From an uncultured Bacteroidota bacterium (GTDB lineage: Bacteria; Bacteroidota; Bacteroidia; NS11-12g; UBA9320): DNA of 46,124 nt. The notes under the pieces are model-generated. The model made no database searches. It was not told the DNA's origin and was given only the letters and a program-made list of their open reading frames with translations. The stretch's first letter is position 1. Each line of letters starts with the position of its first letter. Made by a program: the position numbers and the translations under genes. Positions 1-8,483 of the stretch are shown in pieces. Where the stretch lies: positions 1 to 46,124 of the forward strand of contig CAJXBI010000009.1 of NCBI GenBank assembly GCA_913050005.1, read 5' to 3'.

Positions 1-701
1 TGAAATTAATAAGCCAAAAGAAAGGAAAATATATTTATCAAATTGGGGAAACTTATGGAAGTCGTGATTTGATTAAAAGTTATATTAATAGTGGGATGCT
101 TGATGCACAATTTGATTTTAATCTATATGATAATGCACTACCCGTATTTGCTTTAAAATCCGAGGATATGCGACGATTAGGTGATGCACTAATGCAAAGT
201 ATAGCGAATTACGGATGTCATCATCTAATGGGTAATATTACGGGTAATCAAGATAAACCACGATTTATCAGTTATGCAGACGGGACACTTGATTTTGAAA
301 CAACCTGGATGGAATATAAAAGAATTGGATGGACACAAGATGTTCAAGTTCAAGACACATTAGCGTATAAAAAATTGGCTCTTTTTCATGCTTTTAATAT
401 GACAATACCTGGAATACCCATTATATATTATGGCGATGAATACGGATTGCCTGGTGCTGGTGACCCTGATAACAGAAGAATGATGCAATTTGATAATCTT
501 CAAGATAGAGAGGAGTTGCTTAAACAAGAAACTAAAGGGCTAATCAAGACGAGGTTATCGAACATGGCTCTGTTATATGGAGATCTTCAAATCATTGAAA
601 ATACAGCTAAGACTCTCTCATACAAACGTAAATACTTTGATAATGTAGTTACAGTTAAATTAGATAAACGCAATTGGGCTTATAAAATCCAAGTTCAATA
701 A
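1..701 (+). CDS. GH13 alpha-amylase family glycoside hydrolase, C-terminal part
   Basis: This is the 3' part of a gene that begins before the window. The reading frame (codons at 3, 6, 9...) is open from the first base, so the first internal ATG at 69 is not the start. The visible 233 residues cover the second half of a GH13 (beta/alpha)8 barrel. An early GETYGSRD segment carries the likely acid/base Glu of conserved region III. GNQDKPRF is conserved region IV with the transition-state Asp, and has NQD instead of the common NHD. PGIPIIYYGDEYG is the usual segment after region IV. A short beta-sandwich tail ends at 701. The family hydrolyses or transfers alpha-1,4/1,6-glucan linkages. Another GH13 gene starts 14 bases downstream, which suggests a starch or glycogen utilisation operon. 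Exact specificity cannot be read from this fragment. Confidence 0.9.
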   Translation, partial: KLISQKKGKYIYQIGETYGSRDLIKSYINSGMLDAQFDFNLYDNALPVFALKSEDMRRLGDALMQSIANYGCHHLMGNITGNQDKPRFISYADGTLDFETTWMEYKRIGWTQDVQVQDTLAYKKLALFHAFNMTIPGIPIIYYGDEYGLPGAGDPDNRRMMQFDNLQDREELLKQETKGLIKTRLSNMALLYGDLQIIENTAKTLSYKRKYFDNVVTVKLDKRNWAYKIQVQ

Positions 702-715
702 TTAATTAATAACAA

Positions 716-2119
716 ATGAAAAAAATAATATTCTTTTTACTAATTATTTCTTCTTGTAACTCCTCAACAGAAACCAAACACGAAATTCAAGCTAATAAAG
801 CAGTTAATTTGTGGTTAAATCAAGCAACCATTTATGAGGTTAATCTCCGACAATATACCTCCGATGGGACTATAAGATCATTTAAAAATAGACTACCTCA
901 ACTAAAAGAACTTGGTGTTGATATTCTTTGGTTCATGCCAATACAACCTATCGGAATAAAAAATAGAAAGGCTGTAGGGGACACTTTTGTCGAGGATTTA
1001 TCAAATCCTGATTACGATAAATATTGGGGGAGTCCATATTCGGTGTCTGATTATAAAAAAGTTAATCCAAGATATGGTACCCTAGCAGAATTTAGAGAAC
1101 TAGTAGATTTATGCCATCAATTTGATATGAAGGTTATATTGGATTGGGTAGCAAATCATACAGCATGGGATAATCCTTGGATTGAAGAACACCCAGAATG
1201 GTATACTTATGACAGCACAGGAAAAATTACTGACCCGATTGGTGAAGATGGGAAAAGTTGGGGATGGACTGATGTTGCTGATTTAAATTATGGGAACACA
1301 CACATGCGTAATGCAATGATTGATGCAATGAGCTTTTGGATAAAGGAATGCGATATTGATGGTTTTAGGTGTGATGTGGCTATGGAAGTACCTGTCGATT
1401 TTTGGAACGTTGCTTCTAAACACCTAAAAGATATCAAACCAGTTTTTATGTTAGCAGAGAGTGAGACTCATAAGCCCAAGATGTTTGATTCTGCATTTGA
1501 TGCATATTATGGTTGGGAAATGCACTTTGTCTTTAATAAAATCTATACTGGTGATTTATCTGCTTCAGAAATTATCCGCGTTATGAATGAAAAAGATAGT
1601 ATTTGCGGAGACCATGTATTCCCAATGAATTTTATAACTAATCATGATGAAAACAGTTGGAACGGTACTATTAAAGAACGTTTAGGTGAATCATGGAAAG
1701 CTATGGCAGTCATGAGCTATATTTTAAGAGGTATGCCTCTAATATATTCTGGCCAAGAAGTAGGTTTAGATCATCGACTATCCTTTTTTGAAAAGGATAG
1801 TATTAATTGGGACAGATCGAACGGTGAAGACTATTTCAATTTTTACAAAGCACTTAATGAACTAAAACAGCAAAAAGCTTTTTGTATTCATAGTCCTATA
1901 AGTTGCGAAATAATCGGTGAAAATATAGTTAAGATTATCAGAGGAGATAAATCAAAATATCAAATAGTTCTAAATTTAAATACAAGTAATTCTTTGGCTC
2001 AAAAAATTATTATTCCAGAAAATTATGAAATAATAATGCAGAAAGGCATTAATGAAAATAATGACTTAGATCAGTGGGGGTATATAATTTTCAAAGAGCA
2101 AAACTTAAAAAGTAACTAA
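716..2119 (+). CDS. GH13 alpha-amylase family lipoprotein
   Basis: A 467-residue GH13 enzyme, complete. The N-terminus is a lipoprotein signal with a lipobox-like IISSC (Cys14), so the protein is probably membrane-anchored. All four GH13 regions are present: DWVANH (about 143-148), GFRCDVA with the likely nucleophile Asp220, MLAESE with the likely acid/base Glu248, and ITNHDE with Asp311. The family acts on alpha-glucans such as starch, glycogen and maltodextrins. The C-terminal sandwich domain is short. It follows another GH13 gene by 14 bases on the same strand, so the two are probably co-transcribed. Whether it is an amylase, pullulanase-like or transglycosylating enzyme cannot be decided here. 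No TAnnTTTG box lies in the 14-base gap, consistent with read-through. Confidence 0.93.
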   Translation: MKKIIFFLLIISSCNSSTETKHEIQANKAVNLWLNQATIYEVNLRQYTSDGTIRSFKNRLPQLKELGVDILWFMPIQPIGIKNRKAVGDTFVEDLSNPDYDKYWGSPYSVSDYKKVNPRYGTLAEFRELVDLCHQFDMKVILDWVANHTAWDNPWIEEHPEWYTYDSTGKITDPIGEDGKSWGWTDVADLNYGNTHMRNAMIDAMSFWIKECDIDGFRCDVAMEVPVDFWNVASKHLKDIKPVFMLAESETHKPKMFDSAFDAYYGWEMHFVFNKIYTGDLSASEIIRVMNEKDSICGDHVFPMNFITNHDENSWNGTIKERLGESWKAMAVMSYILRGMPLIYSGQEVGLDHRLSFFEKDSINWDRSNGEDYFNFYKALNELKQQKAFCIHSPISCEIIGENIVKIIRGDKSKYQIVLNLNTSNSLAQKIIIPENYEIIMQKGINENNDLDQWGYIIFKEQNLKSN

Positions 2120-2141
2120 AAAATTAACCCAACTCTCAAGA

Positions 2142-3986
2142 CTACTCCACTGTAACTGATTTTGCCAAGTTACGGGGTTGATCAACATTGCAATCTCTCA
2201 TTACGGCAATGTAATAAGAAAGTAATTGTAATGGAATAGTTGCTAAAATGGGGGTTAAGCTATCTTCAGTATCTGGAATTTCAATGTAATGGTCTGCTAT
2301 TTCAGCCACTTTTTCATCACCCTCGGTTACAATAGCAATAATTTTACCTTTTCGTGCCTTAACTTCTTGGATATTAGAGAGTACTTTTTCATAATAATTT
2401 CGTTTAGTAGCAATTACTATTACCGGCATTTCTTCATCAATCAAAGCAATGGGGCCATGCTTCATTTCTGCAGCAGGATACCCTTCGGCATGGATGTACG
2501 AAATCTCTTTGAGTTTGAGTGCGCCCTCTAGCGCAACAGGAAAATTATACCCCCTACCTAAGTATAGGCAGTTTGATGCGTTTTTATAAATAGCAGCAAT
2601 TTCTTTGCATTTTTCGTTACAACTTTGAAGTAAATTATCCACTTTTTGAGGAATAGTATTCAGCTCTGAAAACATTGTACGAAGTCGATCTTGCGTGATT
2701 TTTCCTCTAATCTCTGCAATACCCAAAGCAAGAAGAGTGAGAACAGTTACTTGAGCTGTGAAAGCTTTAGTAGAGGCAACACCAATTTCTGGACCAGCAT
2801 GCGTATATGCACCGGCATGAGTTGTACGAGGAATACTACTTCCCACTACGTTACATATTCCGTATATAGTAGCACCCTTATCTTTTGCCATTTCTATGGC
2901 TGCAAGTGTATCTGCTGTTTCTCCACTTTGAGAAATAGCAATTACTAAATCATCTTCTGTAACGATTGGATTTCTGTACCGAAACTCAGAGGCGTATTCA
3001 ACTTCTACAGGTATTCTGCTGAATTCTTCAATGAGGTACTCGCCTACCAAGCCAGCATGCCATGATGTTCCACATGCAATAATGATAATTCGGTCAAGGT
3101 TTTTGATCTTACTTGCGTATTCTTCTAAACTACGCATGCTGAATGTAAGATTTTCGGCATCAAATCGCCCACGCATAGAGTCATAAATGCTTTTCGGTTG
3201 CTCAAAAATTTCTTTGAGCATAAAATGATCATACCCACCTTTTTCAATGGAGTCTATACTGATTTGAAGTTCTTGAATAAAGGGTGACTTGACAACATTA
3301 TCAATTGTCTTAACTGACATTTCACCATCTTGAATAGCAACGATTTCATTATCATCAATATACGTTACTTGATTTGTGTATTCGATGATAGGAGTAGCGT
3401 CACTAGCCAGATAAAATTCGCCAGATTCTTTTCCAATGCCTACCACCAGTGGACTTCCTTTTCTAGCAGCTATCAAGGTATTGGGGTCATTCTTGCTTAA
3501 GATAACAATTGCATATGCTCCAACTACTTCATTTAAGGCCAATCGAACAGCTTCTAATAAGTCAACTTGTTCTTTTACTTGAATCTCTTCAATAAGGTGG
3601 GTAAGAACTTCGGTGTCCGTTTCACTTTTAAATTCATGCCCTCGCTGCATCAAAACCTTTTTGATTGTGGCATAATTTTCGATTATCCCATTGTGAATCA
3701 AAGCTATATTGCCACTTTGAGATTGGTGTGGATGAGCATTTACTGTATTGGGTTCCCCATGAGTGGCCCATCGAGTATGTCCAATTCCACGCTTACCCTC
3801 CAAATTGTTGCCTTCAGCTATTGCCTCTAATTCAGATACCTTTCCCTGATTTTTGTATATAGTTAGATCACCATTGAGCAGTGCAATCCCAGCACTGTCA
3901 TAACCTCTGTACTCTAGCCTTCTAAGACCTTTTATTAAATATTCATAGGCGTTGTTTGGCCCATAGTATGCTACAATTCCACACAT
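2142..3986 (-). CDS. glmS: Glutamine-fructose-6-phosphate aminotransferase (isomerizing)
   Basis: A 614-residue GlmS of full usual length. It converts fructose-6-phosphate and glutamine to glucosamine-6-phosphate, the first step to UDP-GlcNAc for peptidoglycan and lipid A. The protein opens with MCGIVAYYG, so Cys2 becomes the N-terminal nucleophile of the class II glutaminase domain (about 1-220). Two SIS sugar-isomerase domains follow, with IIACGTSWHAG and SQSGETADT in the first and LGRGYNFPVALEGALKLKE in the second. The C-terminus NLAKSVTVE is the conserved end. It lies downstream of metK with a 98-base gap holding a TAnnTTTG box and a strong palindrome. It converges with the GH13 gene across a 22-base gap. 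Confidence 0.98.
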   Translation of the reverse strand: MCGIVAYYGPNNAYEYLIKGLRRLEYRGYDSAGIALLNGDLTIYKNQGKVSELEAIAEGNNLEGKRGIGHTRWATHGEPNTVNAHPHQSQSGNIALIHNGIIENYATIKKVLMQRGHEFKSETDTEVLTHLIEEIQVKEQVDLLEAVRLALNEVVGAYAIVILSKNDPNTLIAARKGSPLVVGIGKESGEFYLASDATPIIEYTNQVTYIDDNEIVAIQDGEMSVKTIDNVVKSPFIQELQISIDSIEKGGYDHFMLKEIFEQPKSIYDSMRGRFDAENLTFSMRSLEEYASKIKNLDRIIIIACGTSWHAGLVGEYLIEEFSRIPVEVEYASEFRYRNPIVTEDDLVIAISQSGETADTLAAIEMAKDKGATIYGICNVVGSSIPRTTHAGAYTHAGPEIGVASTKAFTAQVTVLTLLALGIAEIRGKITQDRLRTMFSELNTIPQKVDNLLQSCNEKCKEIAAIYKNASNCLYLGRGYNFPVALEGALKLKEISYIHAEGYPAAEMKHGPIALIDEEMPVIVIATKRNYYEKVLSNIQEVKARKGKIIAIVTEGDEKVAEIADHYIEIPDTEDSLTPILATIPLQLLSYYIAVMRDCNVDQPRNLAKSVTVE

Positions 3987-4005
3987 TATTCTGTTGTTCT
4001 ACAGT

Positions 4006-4013
4006 CAAAAGTA
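4006..4013 (-). promoter_or_regulatory. Candidate -7 promoter box of glmS
   Basis: On the minus strand this reads TACTTTTG, an exact match to the Bacteroidota -7 consensus TAnnTTTG, 19 bases before the glmS ATG. A TTG that could act as a -33 element (4039-4041) lies 25 bases upstream, a little farther than usual, and it falls inside the palindrome at 4018-4044. Confidence 0.45.
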
Positions 4014-4017
4014 ATTT

Positions 4018-4044
4018 TTATTGTTTAATCTCATTAAACAATAA
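4018..4044. promoter_or_regulatory. Perfect palindrome (12-bp arms) upstream of glmS
   Basis: Arms TTATTGTTTAAT (4018-4029) and ATTAAACAATAA (4033-4044) are perfectly complementary across a CTC spacer. The element sits in the metK-glmS gap, just upstream of the glmS -7 box and over its possible -33 region. It could be an operator for a dimeric regulator. It could also be an RNA hairpin ending metK transcription, but no clear U-run follows it in the minus direction. Confidence 0.5.
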
Positions 4045-4049
4045 TTTTC

Positions 4050-4072
4050 ATTGTATCATTAAACTGTACAAT
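4050..4072. repeat. Second, weaker inverted repeat in the metK-glmS gap
   Basis: ATTGTA (4050-4055) pairs with TACAAT (4067-4072) around an 11-base spacer containing ATTAAAC, a heptamer also found in the neighbouring 27-base palindrome. The shared heptamer suggests related binding or folding elements, but the arms are short and AT-rich, so chance is possible. Confidence 0.3.
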
Positions 4073-4084
4073 AAAGCGATTATT

Positions 4085-5344
4085 CTAGAGGTTGAATGTG
4101 TTTTTTAGTTCTTCAACTACGTTTAGTTCCTCCCAGGGGAAGAGTTTAACGTCTAATTTAATGGTGTTACCACCACCGTCAGTAAATTCTTTTGTTACTA
4201 CTTCGGTAGTTCTTCCCATATGACCGTATGCAGCTGTTTCGCTGTAAATTGGTCTTCTTAAATCGAATCTTTTTTCAATGAAATAAGGTCTCATATCAAA
4301 AGCAGGCATTTTCATGAGAATGTCTGCTATTTCTCCATCAGACATCGATACTTTGGAGGTTCCATAAGTATTTATATACAAGCCCATAGGCTTAGCTACA
4401 CCAATTGCATAAGCTACTTGAACCAATGCTTCATCGGCAACACCAGCAGCAACTAAATTCTTGGCAATGTGGCGAGTTGCGTAGGCTGCACTTCGATCAA
4501 CCTTACTAGGATCTTTACCAGAAAATGCACCTCCACCGTGTGCTCCTTTACCTCCATAAGTATCAACTATTATTTTACGTCCTGTTAGGCCGGTATCTCC
4601 ATGTGGTCCACCAATAACAAAAATACCCGTTGGATTCACGTGATAAGTAATGGAGTCTGTAAAGAGTGCTTGTGTTTCAGGTGGTAGTTGTTTGATTACT
4701 CGTGGAACTAATATATTGATGACATCTGACTTGATTTTAGCTAACATGGCGTCTTCAGTATCAAAATCATCATGTTGAGTCGAAACAACAATGGCATCAA
4801 TGGCAATTGGCTTGTTATTATCGTCATATTTTATAGTAACTTGAGATTTACTATCTGGCCTCAAATAGGTGATTTCATTATTCTCTCTTCTGAGTTTGGC
4901 TAATTCTTTTAAAAGTGAATGGCTTAATTCTAAAGGAAGTGGCATGTAGCTTTCTGTTTCGTTAGTTGCATAGCCAAACATCATTCCCTGATCACCTGCA
5001 CCTTGATCTTCATGATTAGCCCGCTCTACTCCTTGATTAATATCTGGAGATTGTTCGTGAATAGCACTCAATACACCACATGAGTTACCATCGAACATGT
5101 ATTCACCTTTTGTGTATCCAATTTTATTGATGGTTTCTCGTGCAATTTTTTGAACATCGAGGTAGGTTGAAGATTTAACTTCACCAGCTAAAACGACTTG
5201 CCCTGTAGTAACTAGAGTTTCACACGCTACCTTACTACTAGCATCAAAAGCTAAAAAGTGATCAATGAGTGCGTCAGATACTTGATCTGCTACCTTGTCA
5301 GGATGTCCTTCAGATACTGATTCAGATGTAAAGAAATAGGCCAT
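4085..5344 (-). CDS. metK: S-adenosylmethionine synthetase
   Basis: A 419-residue methionine adenosyltransferase making S-adenosylmethionine from ATP and methionine in the cytoplasm. Recognised by [18 protein letters not shown] near the N-terminus (ATP and Mg binding), [13 protein letters not shown] in the middle, [20 protein letters not shown], and the glycine-rich [20 protein letters not shown] loop. Length and ends are those usual for Bacteroidota. It is transcribed away from the TetR/fad operon, with a 162-base divergent region between. A TACTTTCG box (5370-5377) lies 25 bases before the start. A hairpin-forming palindrome overlaps the start codon. No long leader is available for a SAM riboswitch if that box is the promoter. 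Confidence 0.98.
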   Translation of the reverse strand: MAYFFTSESVSEGHPDKVADQVSDALIDHFLAFDASSKVACETLVTTGQVVLAGEVKSSTYLDVQKIARETINKIGYTKGEYMFDGNSCGVLSAIHEQSPDINQGVERANHEDQGAGDQGMMFGYATNETESYMPLPLELSHSLLKELAKLRRENNEITYLRPDSKSQVTIKYDDNNKPIAIDAIVVSTQHDDFDTEDAMLAKIKSDVINILVPRVIKQLPPETQALFTDSITYHVNPTGIFVIGGPHGDTGLTGRKIIVDTYGGKGAHGGGAFSGKDPSKVDRSAAYATRHIAKNLVAAGVADEALVQVAYAIGVAKPMGLYINTYGTSKVSMSDGEIADILMKMPAFDMRPYFIEKRFDLRRPIYSETAAYGHMGRTTEVVTKEFTDGGGNTIKLDVKLFPWEELNVVEELKNTFNL

Positions 5345-5366
5345 ATGTTTTAATAATTAAAATATG
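5342..5366 (-). promoter_or_regulatory. Inverted repeat overlapping the metK start codon
   Basis: The metK ATG (5342-5344 on the minus strand) forms the end of one arm of an imperfect inverted repeat: 5342-5354 against 5356-5366, 11 pairs with a 2-base bulge. In the transcript the start codon would be paired. The loop is tiny, so a few central A-U pairs would open. It may be chance in AT-rich DNA. Confidence 0.35.
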
Positions 5367-5369
5367 CTG

Positions 5370-5377
5370 CGAAAGTA
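5370..5377 (-). promoter_or_regulatory. Candidate -7 promoter box of metK
   Basis: Minus strand TACTTTCG, one base from the TAnnTTTG consensus, 25 bases before the metK ATG. No convincing -33 TTG at the usual distance. Confidence 0.35.
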
Positions 5378-5447
5378 TGAATTTGTAACGATATAAACGG
5401 GAAGTGTTATTTGAAATTTTAACTAGGATAAAAAATCAACGTGGATC

Positions 5448-5463
5448 TACCAATCGTTTGGTA
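5448..5463. promoter_or_regulatory. Palindromic candidate operator for the TetR regulator
   Basis: TACCAATCGTTTGGTA is a 16-base near-perfect palindrome (7 of 8 pairs match). It stands 43 bases before the tetR ATG in the metK/tetR divergent region, and its TTTG end doubles as a possible -33 element. Size and placement fit a TetR-family operator and suggest autoregulation of the fad operon. I infer the binding; it is not shown. Confidence 0.55.
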
Positions 5464-5488
5464 AAATTATTTTATTTTCATATATTCG
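5457..5488 (+). promoter_or_regulatory. Candidate promoter of the tetR-fadNAE operon
   Basis: TTTG at 5457-5460 is spaced 20 bases from TATATTCG at 5481-5488, a one-mismatch version of TAnnTTTG. This is the expected Bacteroidota spacing, 18 bases before the ATG. The -33 part overlaps the palindrome at 5448-5463, so a bound repressor would block it. Confidence 0.4.
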
Positions 5489-5506
5489 ACACAAACTACA
5501 TTAGAT

Positions 5507-6103
5507 ATGGCAAAACCGAAGCTGGATAGAAAGACATTGTTAAAAAACTCACTTTCTGTATTTAAATCTCGAGGCTATCATGGTACCTCCGTCAATGATT
5601 TAGCAGCTGCAAGCGGATTGCTGAAGGGGAGTATTTATCACTACATTGAGAGTAAAGAATCATTGATGTTGGAGGTGCTAAATGCTTTAAGAGATCATTA
5701 TGTCACCAGAGTATTTTCAAAATGTAATGATGATAACCTTACTCCATACGAGCGTTTACAGGAATTGTCAATACGTGCTGAAGAGATATTCACCTTTGAG
5801 GAAACAGGTGATTTCTTTGTGAATATCGGTCTTGAAACCATTAATTCTAATCCGTCTTTTACTCGGGTAATTAAAGATTTTTTTAAGGATTGGATTGGTT
5901 CATTGAGCGATCTGTATCGTCACGTATTAGATGAGCAAGATGCGATTGTTCAAGCTGAAAGAGTTGTTGCAGAACTTGAAGGTTCTGTGATCATGATGAA
6001 AATTTTAGGTGATGTTAATTATCTTAAAAGATCAAGTATTCGCATTTTAAATGAGTTTAAGGAATTAGAAAATAATAAAATCAGTAAAGTTTATAATGAC
6101 TAG
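5507..6103 (+). CDS. TetR/AcrR family transcriptional regulator of the fad operon
   Basis: A 198-residue regulator. The N-terminal helix-turn-helix (about 10-60) shows the TetR pattern: LFKSRGYHGTSVNDLAAAS-like sequence, then GSIYHYIESKESLM with the typical YHYxxSKExL recognition segment. The remaining about 140 residues form the variable ligand-binding and dimerisation domain. Its stop overlaps the fadN start by 8 bases (6096-6103), so the genes are translationally coupled. From the context it likely senses an acyl-CoA and represses beta-oxidation genes, as other TetR-family fatty-acid regulators do, but the ligand is inference. A 16-base palindrome just upstream is the obvious candidate operator. 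Confidence 0.93.
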   Translation: MAKPKLDRKTLLKNSLSVFKSRGYHGTSVNDLAAASGLLKGSIYHYIESKESLMLEVLNALRDHYVTRVFSKCNDDNLTPYERLQELSIRAEEIFTFEETGDFFVNIGLETINSNPSFTRVIKDFFKDWIGSLSDLYRHVLDEQDAIVQAERVVAELEGSVIMMKILGDVNYLKRSSIRILNEFKELENNKISKVYND

Positions 6104-8480
6104 AAAAATTCGTAAAGTAGCGGTTTTGGGTTCTGGTATAATGGGCAGTAGAATCGCTTGCCATTTTGCTAACATTGGTTTGGAGGTTTTACTTTTGGAT
6201 ATAATAACTCCTAACTTAGCTGAAGGATCCAGTAAAGATGATCGCAATACATTCGTAAATAAGGCGTTTAGCTCTGCTTTAAGAAGTAATCCAAGCCCAA
6301 TTTATTTAAAGCAGTTCACTAGAAATATAAAGACTGGAAATTTTGAAGATGATCTGCATAGAGTAGGAGATTCAGATTGGATTATTGAGGTTGTAATTGA
6401 GCGACTTGATATTAAGAAAAAATTATTTGAAAAGGTAGAAAAATATCGAAGGAAGGATAGTCTTATCACTTCGAATACTTCTGGTATACCAATTGAGTTA
6501 ATGTTGGAGGGACGAAGTGAGAATTTTCAAGCTAATTTTTGTGGCACCCATTTCTTTAACCCACCTCGATATTTAAAATTACTTGAGATTATCCCGTCCT
6601 CAAAAACAAGTTCAGAGGTAGTTCATTTTTTTCTAGAATACGGAAATTTATTTCTAGGAAAAACTACTGTAAAAGCTAAAGATACACCTGCATTTATTGC
6701 AAATAGAATAGGGGTATTTAGCATAATGGCCATCTTTAAATACATGCAAAAATATGAACTTTCAATTGAGGAAGTAGATATGGCTACAGGTTCTGTTTTA
6801 GGTAGACCAAAGTCAGCTACTTTTAGAACTTCTGATTTGGTGGGGTTGGATACATTAATAAAAGTTGCTGGAGGTGTTCATAAGCATTGTATTAAAGATG
6901 AGATGAACAAATGGTTTGAAATACCGTACTTTTTAACAACAATGCTCGAAAGGAATTGGCTTGGAGATAAAACCAGTCAAGGTTTCTATAAAAAGTCTAA
7001 AGATAGTTCAGGGAATAGAGTTATTGAACAACTTAATCTTACTTCATTTGATTATGAACCCTTAATCAAGCCACGGTATGATAGTATAGGTAAAGCTAAG
7101 AAGACTGAAAATACTGCTAGTAGTATTCGTAGTTTATTTGATGGCGATGATAAAATTGCTAATTTTTTTAATGAGGTTATTGCGGCTGTTTCGGCATATT
7201 CGACTAATCGAATTCCAGAGATTGCTGATGAAATTTACCAAATAGATGAGGCAATGAAAGCCGGTTTTGGATGGGAAGCAGGGCCATTTGAAACGTGGGA
7301 TATTTTAGGATTTAATAATGTATTAAAAGCTATCAAGGCATCTGACTTTGAAGTACCGGAATGGATAAATGATTTTGAGTCGAATGGTTATAATCAGTTT
7401 TATATAGTGGAAAATAACCAACGTAAGTGTTATAGTTTAGCATCTGGTCACTATGAAATCATTCCAGGAACAGAGTCATTGGTGGTCCTAGAAAATTATA
7501 GGTCTCAATCTCCTGTATACGGAAACAAAGAGGCATCATTACATGATATTGGAGATGGTGTTTTATGTCTCGAATTTCATTCTAAAATGAATGCTATCGG
7601 AAGTGGAACGCTAGCAGCCATTAATCGTTCAATTGAAATAGCTGAAATGGAGGGTTGGAAGGGTCTGGTCATTGGAAACGACGCTCCCAATTTTTCAGCT
7701 GGGGCCAATTTAGCTATGATGCTTATGTTGGCTATTGAACAAGAGTTTGATGAATTAAATGTGGCTATCAAGTATTTTCAAAATACAGTAATGCGACTAA
7801 GGTATTCTAGTATTCCAGTAGTTATAGCACCCCATGGATTGACTCTTGGAGGAGGATGTGAAATGACTTTACATGCTGATAGTGCAGTAGCATCTACTGA
7901 AACTTACATTGGTCTTGTAGAGGCAGGTGCAGGTTTAATACCTGGGGGTGGTGGCACAAAAGAGTTTGTGCTAAGAACAAGTGATGGATTTACGACGATT
8001 GACCCTCAATTACCAGCTTTACAAGACAGATTTACAACCATAGCAACTGCTAAAGTAGCTACCTCTGCTCATGAAGCTTTTGAAATTGGTGTCATGCACA
8101 AAGACAAGGATGAGGTTGTTGTGAATGGACATCGACTTATTGCGGAAGCGAAGCGAAAAGTAATAGAATTAGCCAACGATGGATATGTACAAAAACCTCA
8201 AAGGGAAGATATTTTAGTATTAGGGAGAACAGCTCTAGGTGCATTATATTCAGGCATTGAGTCCTTTGGTATTAGCAATTATGCAAGTGAGCATGATCAG
8301 TTGATTGCGAGGAAATTAGCATTTGTTATGGCAGGTGGAGATTTTACTCAGCCTACTCAAGTAACTGAGCAGTACCTTTTAAACTTAGAGCGAGAGGCAT
8401 TTTTGAGTTTATTGGGAGAGCGAAAGACACTTCAACGAATTCAACATATACTAAAAACAGGGAAACCATTAAGAAATTAA
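6096..8480 (+). CDS. fadN: 3-hydroxyacyl-CoA dehydrogenase / enoyl-CoA hydratase fusion
   Basis: A 794-residue bifunctional beta-oxidation enzyme with the dehydrogenase first and the hydratase last, the FadN arrangement and the reverse of E. coli FadB. The NAD-binding Rossmann start VLGSGIMGSRI (10-20) is followed by CGTHFFNPPR with the catalytic His, a 3HCDH C-terminal domain, and a second one with GFGWEAGPFETWD. The enoyl-CoA hydratase domain (about 480-750) has the oxyanion-hole segment NFSAGANL and two candidate catalytic Glu, in GGGCE (Glu589) and GLVEAG (Glu609). It hydrates trans-2-enoyl-CoA and oxidises L-3-hydroxyacyl-CoA. It is coupled to tetR by an 8-base overlap, and fadA follows after 3 bases. 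Confidence 0.96.
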   Translation: MTRKIRKVAVLGSGIMGSRIACHFANIGLEVLLLDIITPNLAEGSSKDDRNTFVNKAFSSALRSNPSPIYLKQFTRNIKTGNFEDDLHRVGDSDWIIEVVIERLDIKKKLFEKVEKYRRKDSLITSNTSGIPIELMLEGRSENFQANFCGTHFFNPPRYLKLLEIIPSSKTSSEVVHFFLEYGNLFLGKTTVKAKDTPAFIANRIGVFSIMAIFKYMQKYELSIEEVDMATGSVLGRPKSATFRTSDLVGLDTLIKVAGGVHKHCIKDEMNKWFEIPYFLTTMLERNWLGDKTSQGFYKKSKDSSGNRVIEQLNLTSFDYEPLIKPRYDSIGKAKKTENTASSIRSLFDGDDKIANFFNEVIAAVSAYSTNRIPEIADEIYQIDEAMKAGFGWEAGPFETWDILGFNNVLKAIKASDFEVPEWINDFESNGYNQFYIVENNQRKCYSLASGHYEIIPGTESLVVLENYRSQSPVYGNKEASLHDIGDGVLCLEFHSKMNAIGSGTLAAINRSIEIAEMEGWKGLVIGNDAPNFSAGANLAMMLMLAIEQEFDELNVAIKYFQNTVMRLRYSSIPVVIAPHGLTLGGGCEMTLHADSAVASTETYIGLVEAGAGLIPGGGGTKEFVLRTSDGFTTIDPQLPALQDRFTTIATAKVATSAHEAFEIGVMHKDKDEVVVNGHRLIAEAKRKVIELANDGYVQKPQREDILVLGRTALGALYSGIESFGISNYASEHDQLIARKLAFVMAGGDFTQPTQVTEQYLLNLEREAFLSLLGERKTLQRIQHILKTGKPLRN

Positions 8481-8483
8481 AAT

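Noticed and set aside
1-701. First GH13 gene as a truncated pseudogene
   Set aside because: The frame is open to the window's first base, so the missing N-terminal half is simply outside the window.
2289-3862. Several plus-strand open frames across glmS
   Set aside because: They lie fully antisense to a strongly conserved gene and have no family resemblance or signals. Shadows of glmS.
3987-4084. glmS ribozyme or riboswitch
   Set aside because: The leader after the likely promoter is only about 20 bases and lacks the ribozyme core; the palindrome is not that fold.
5345-5506. SAM riboswitch before metK
   Set aside because: The leader after the likely promoter box is about 25 bases, too short for any known SAM riboswitch class, and no matching helices are visible.
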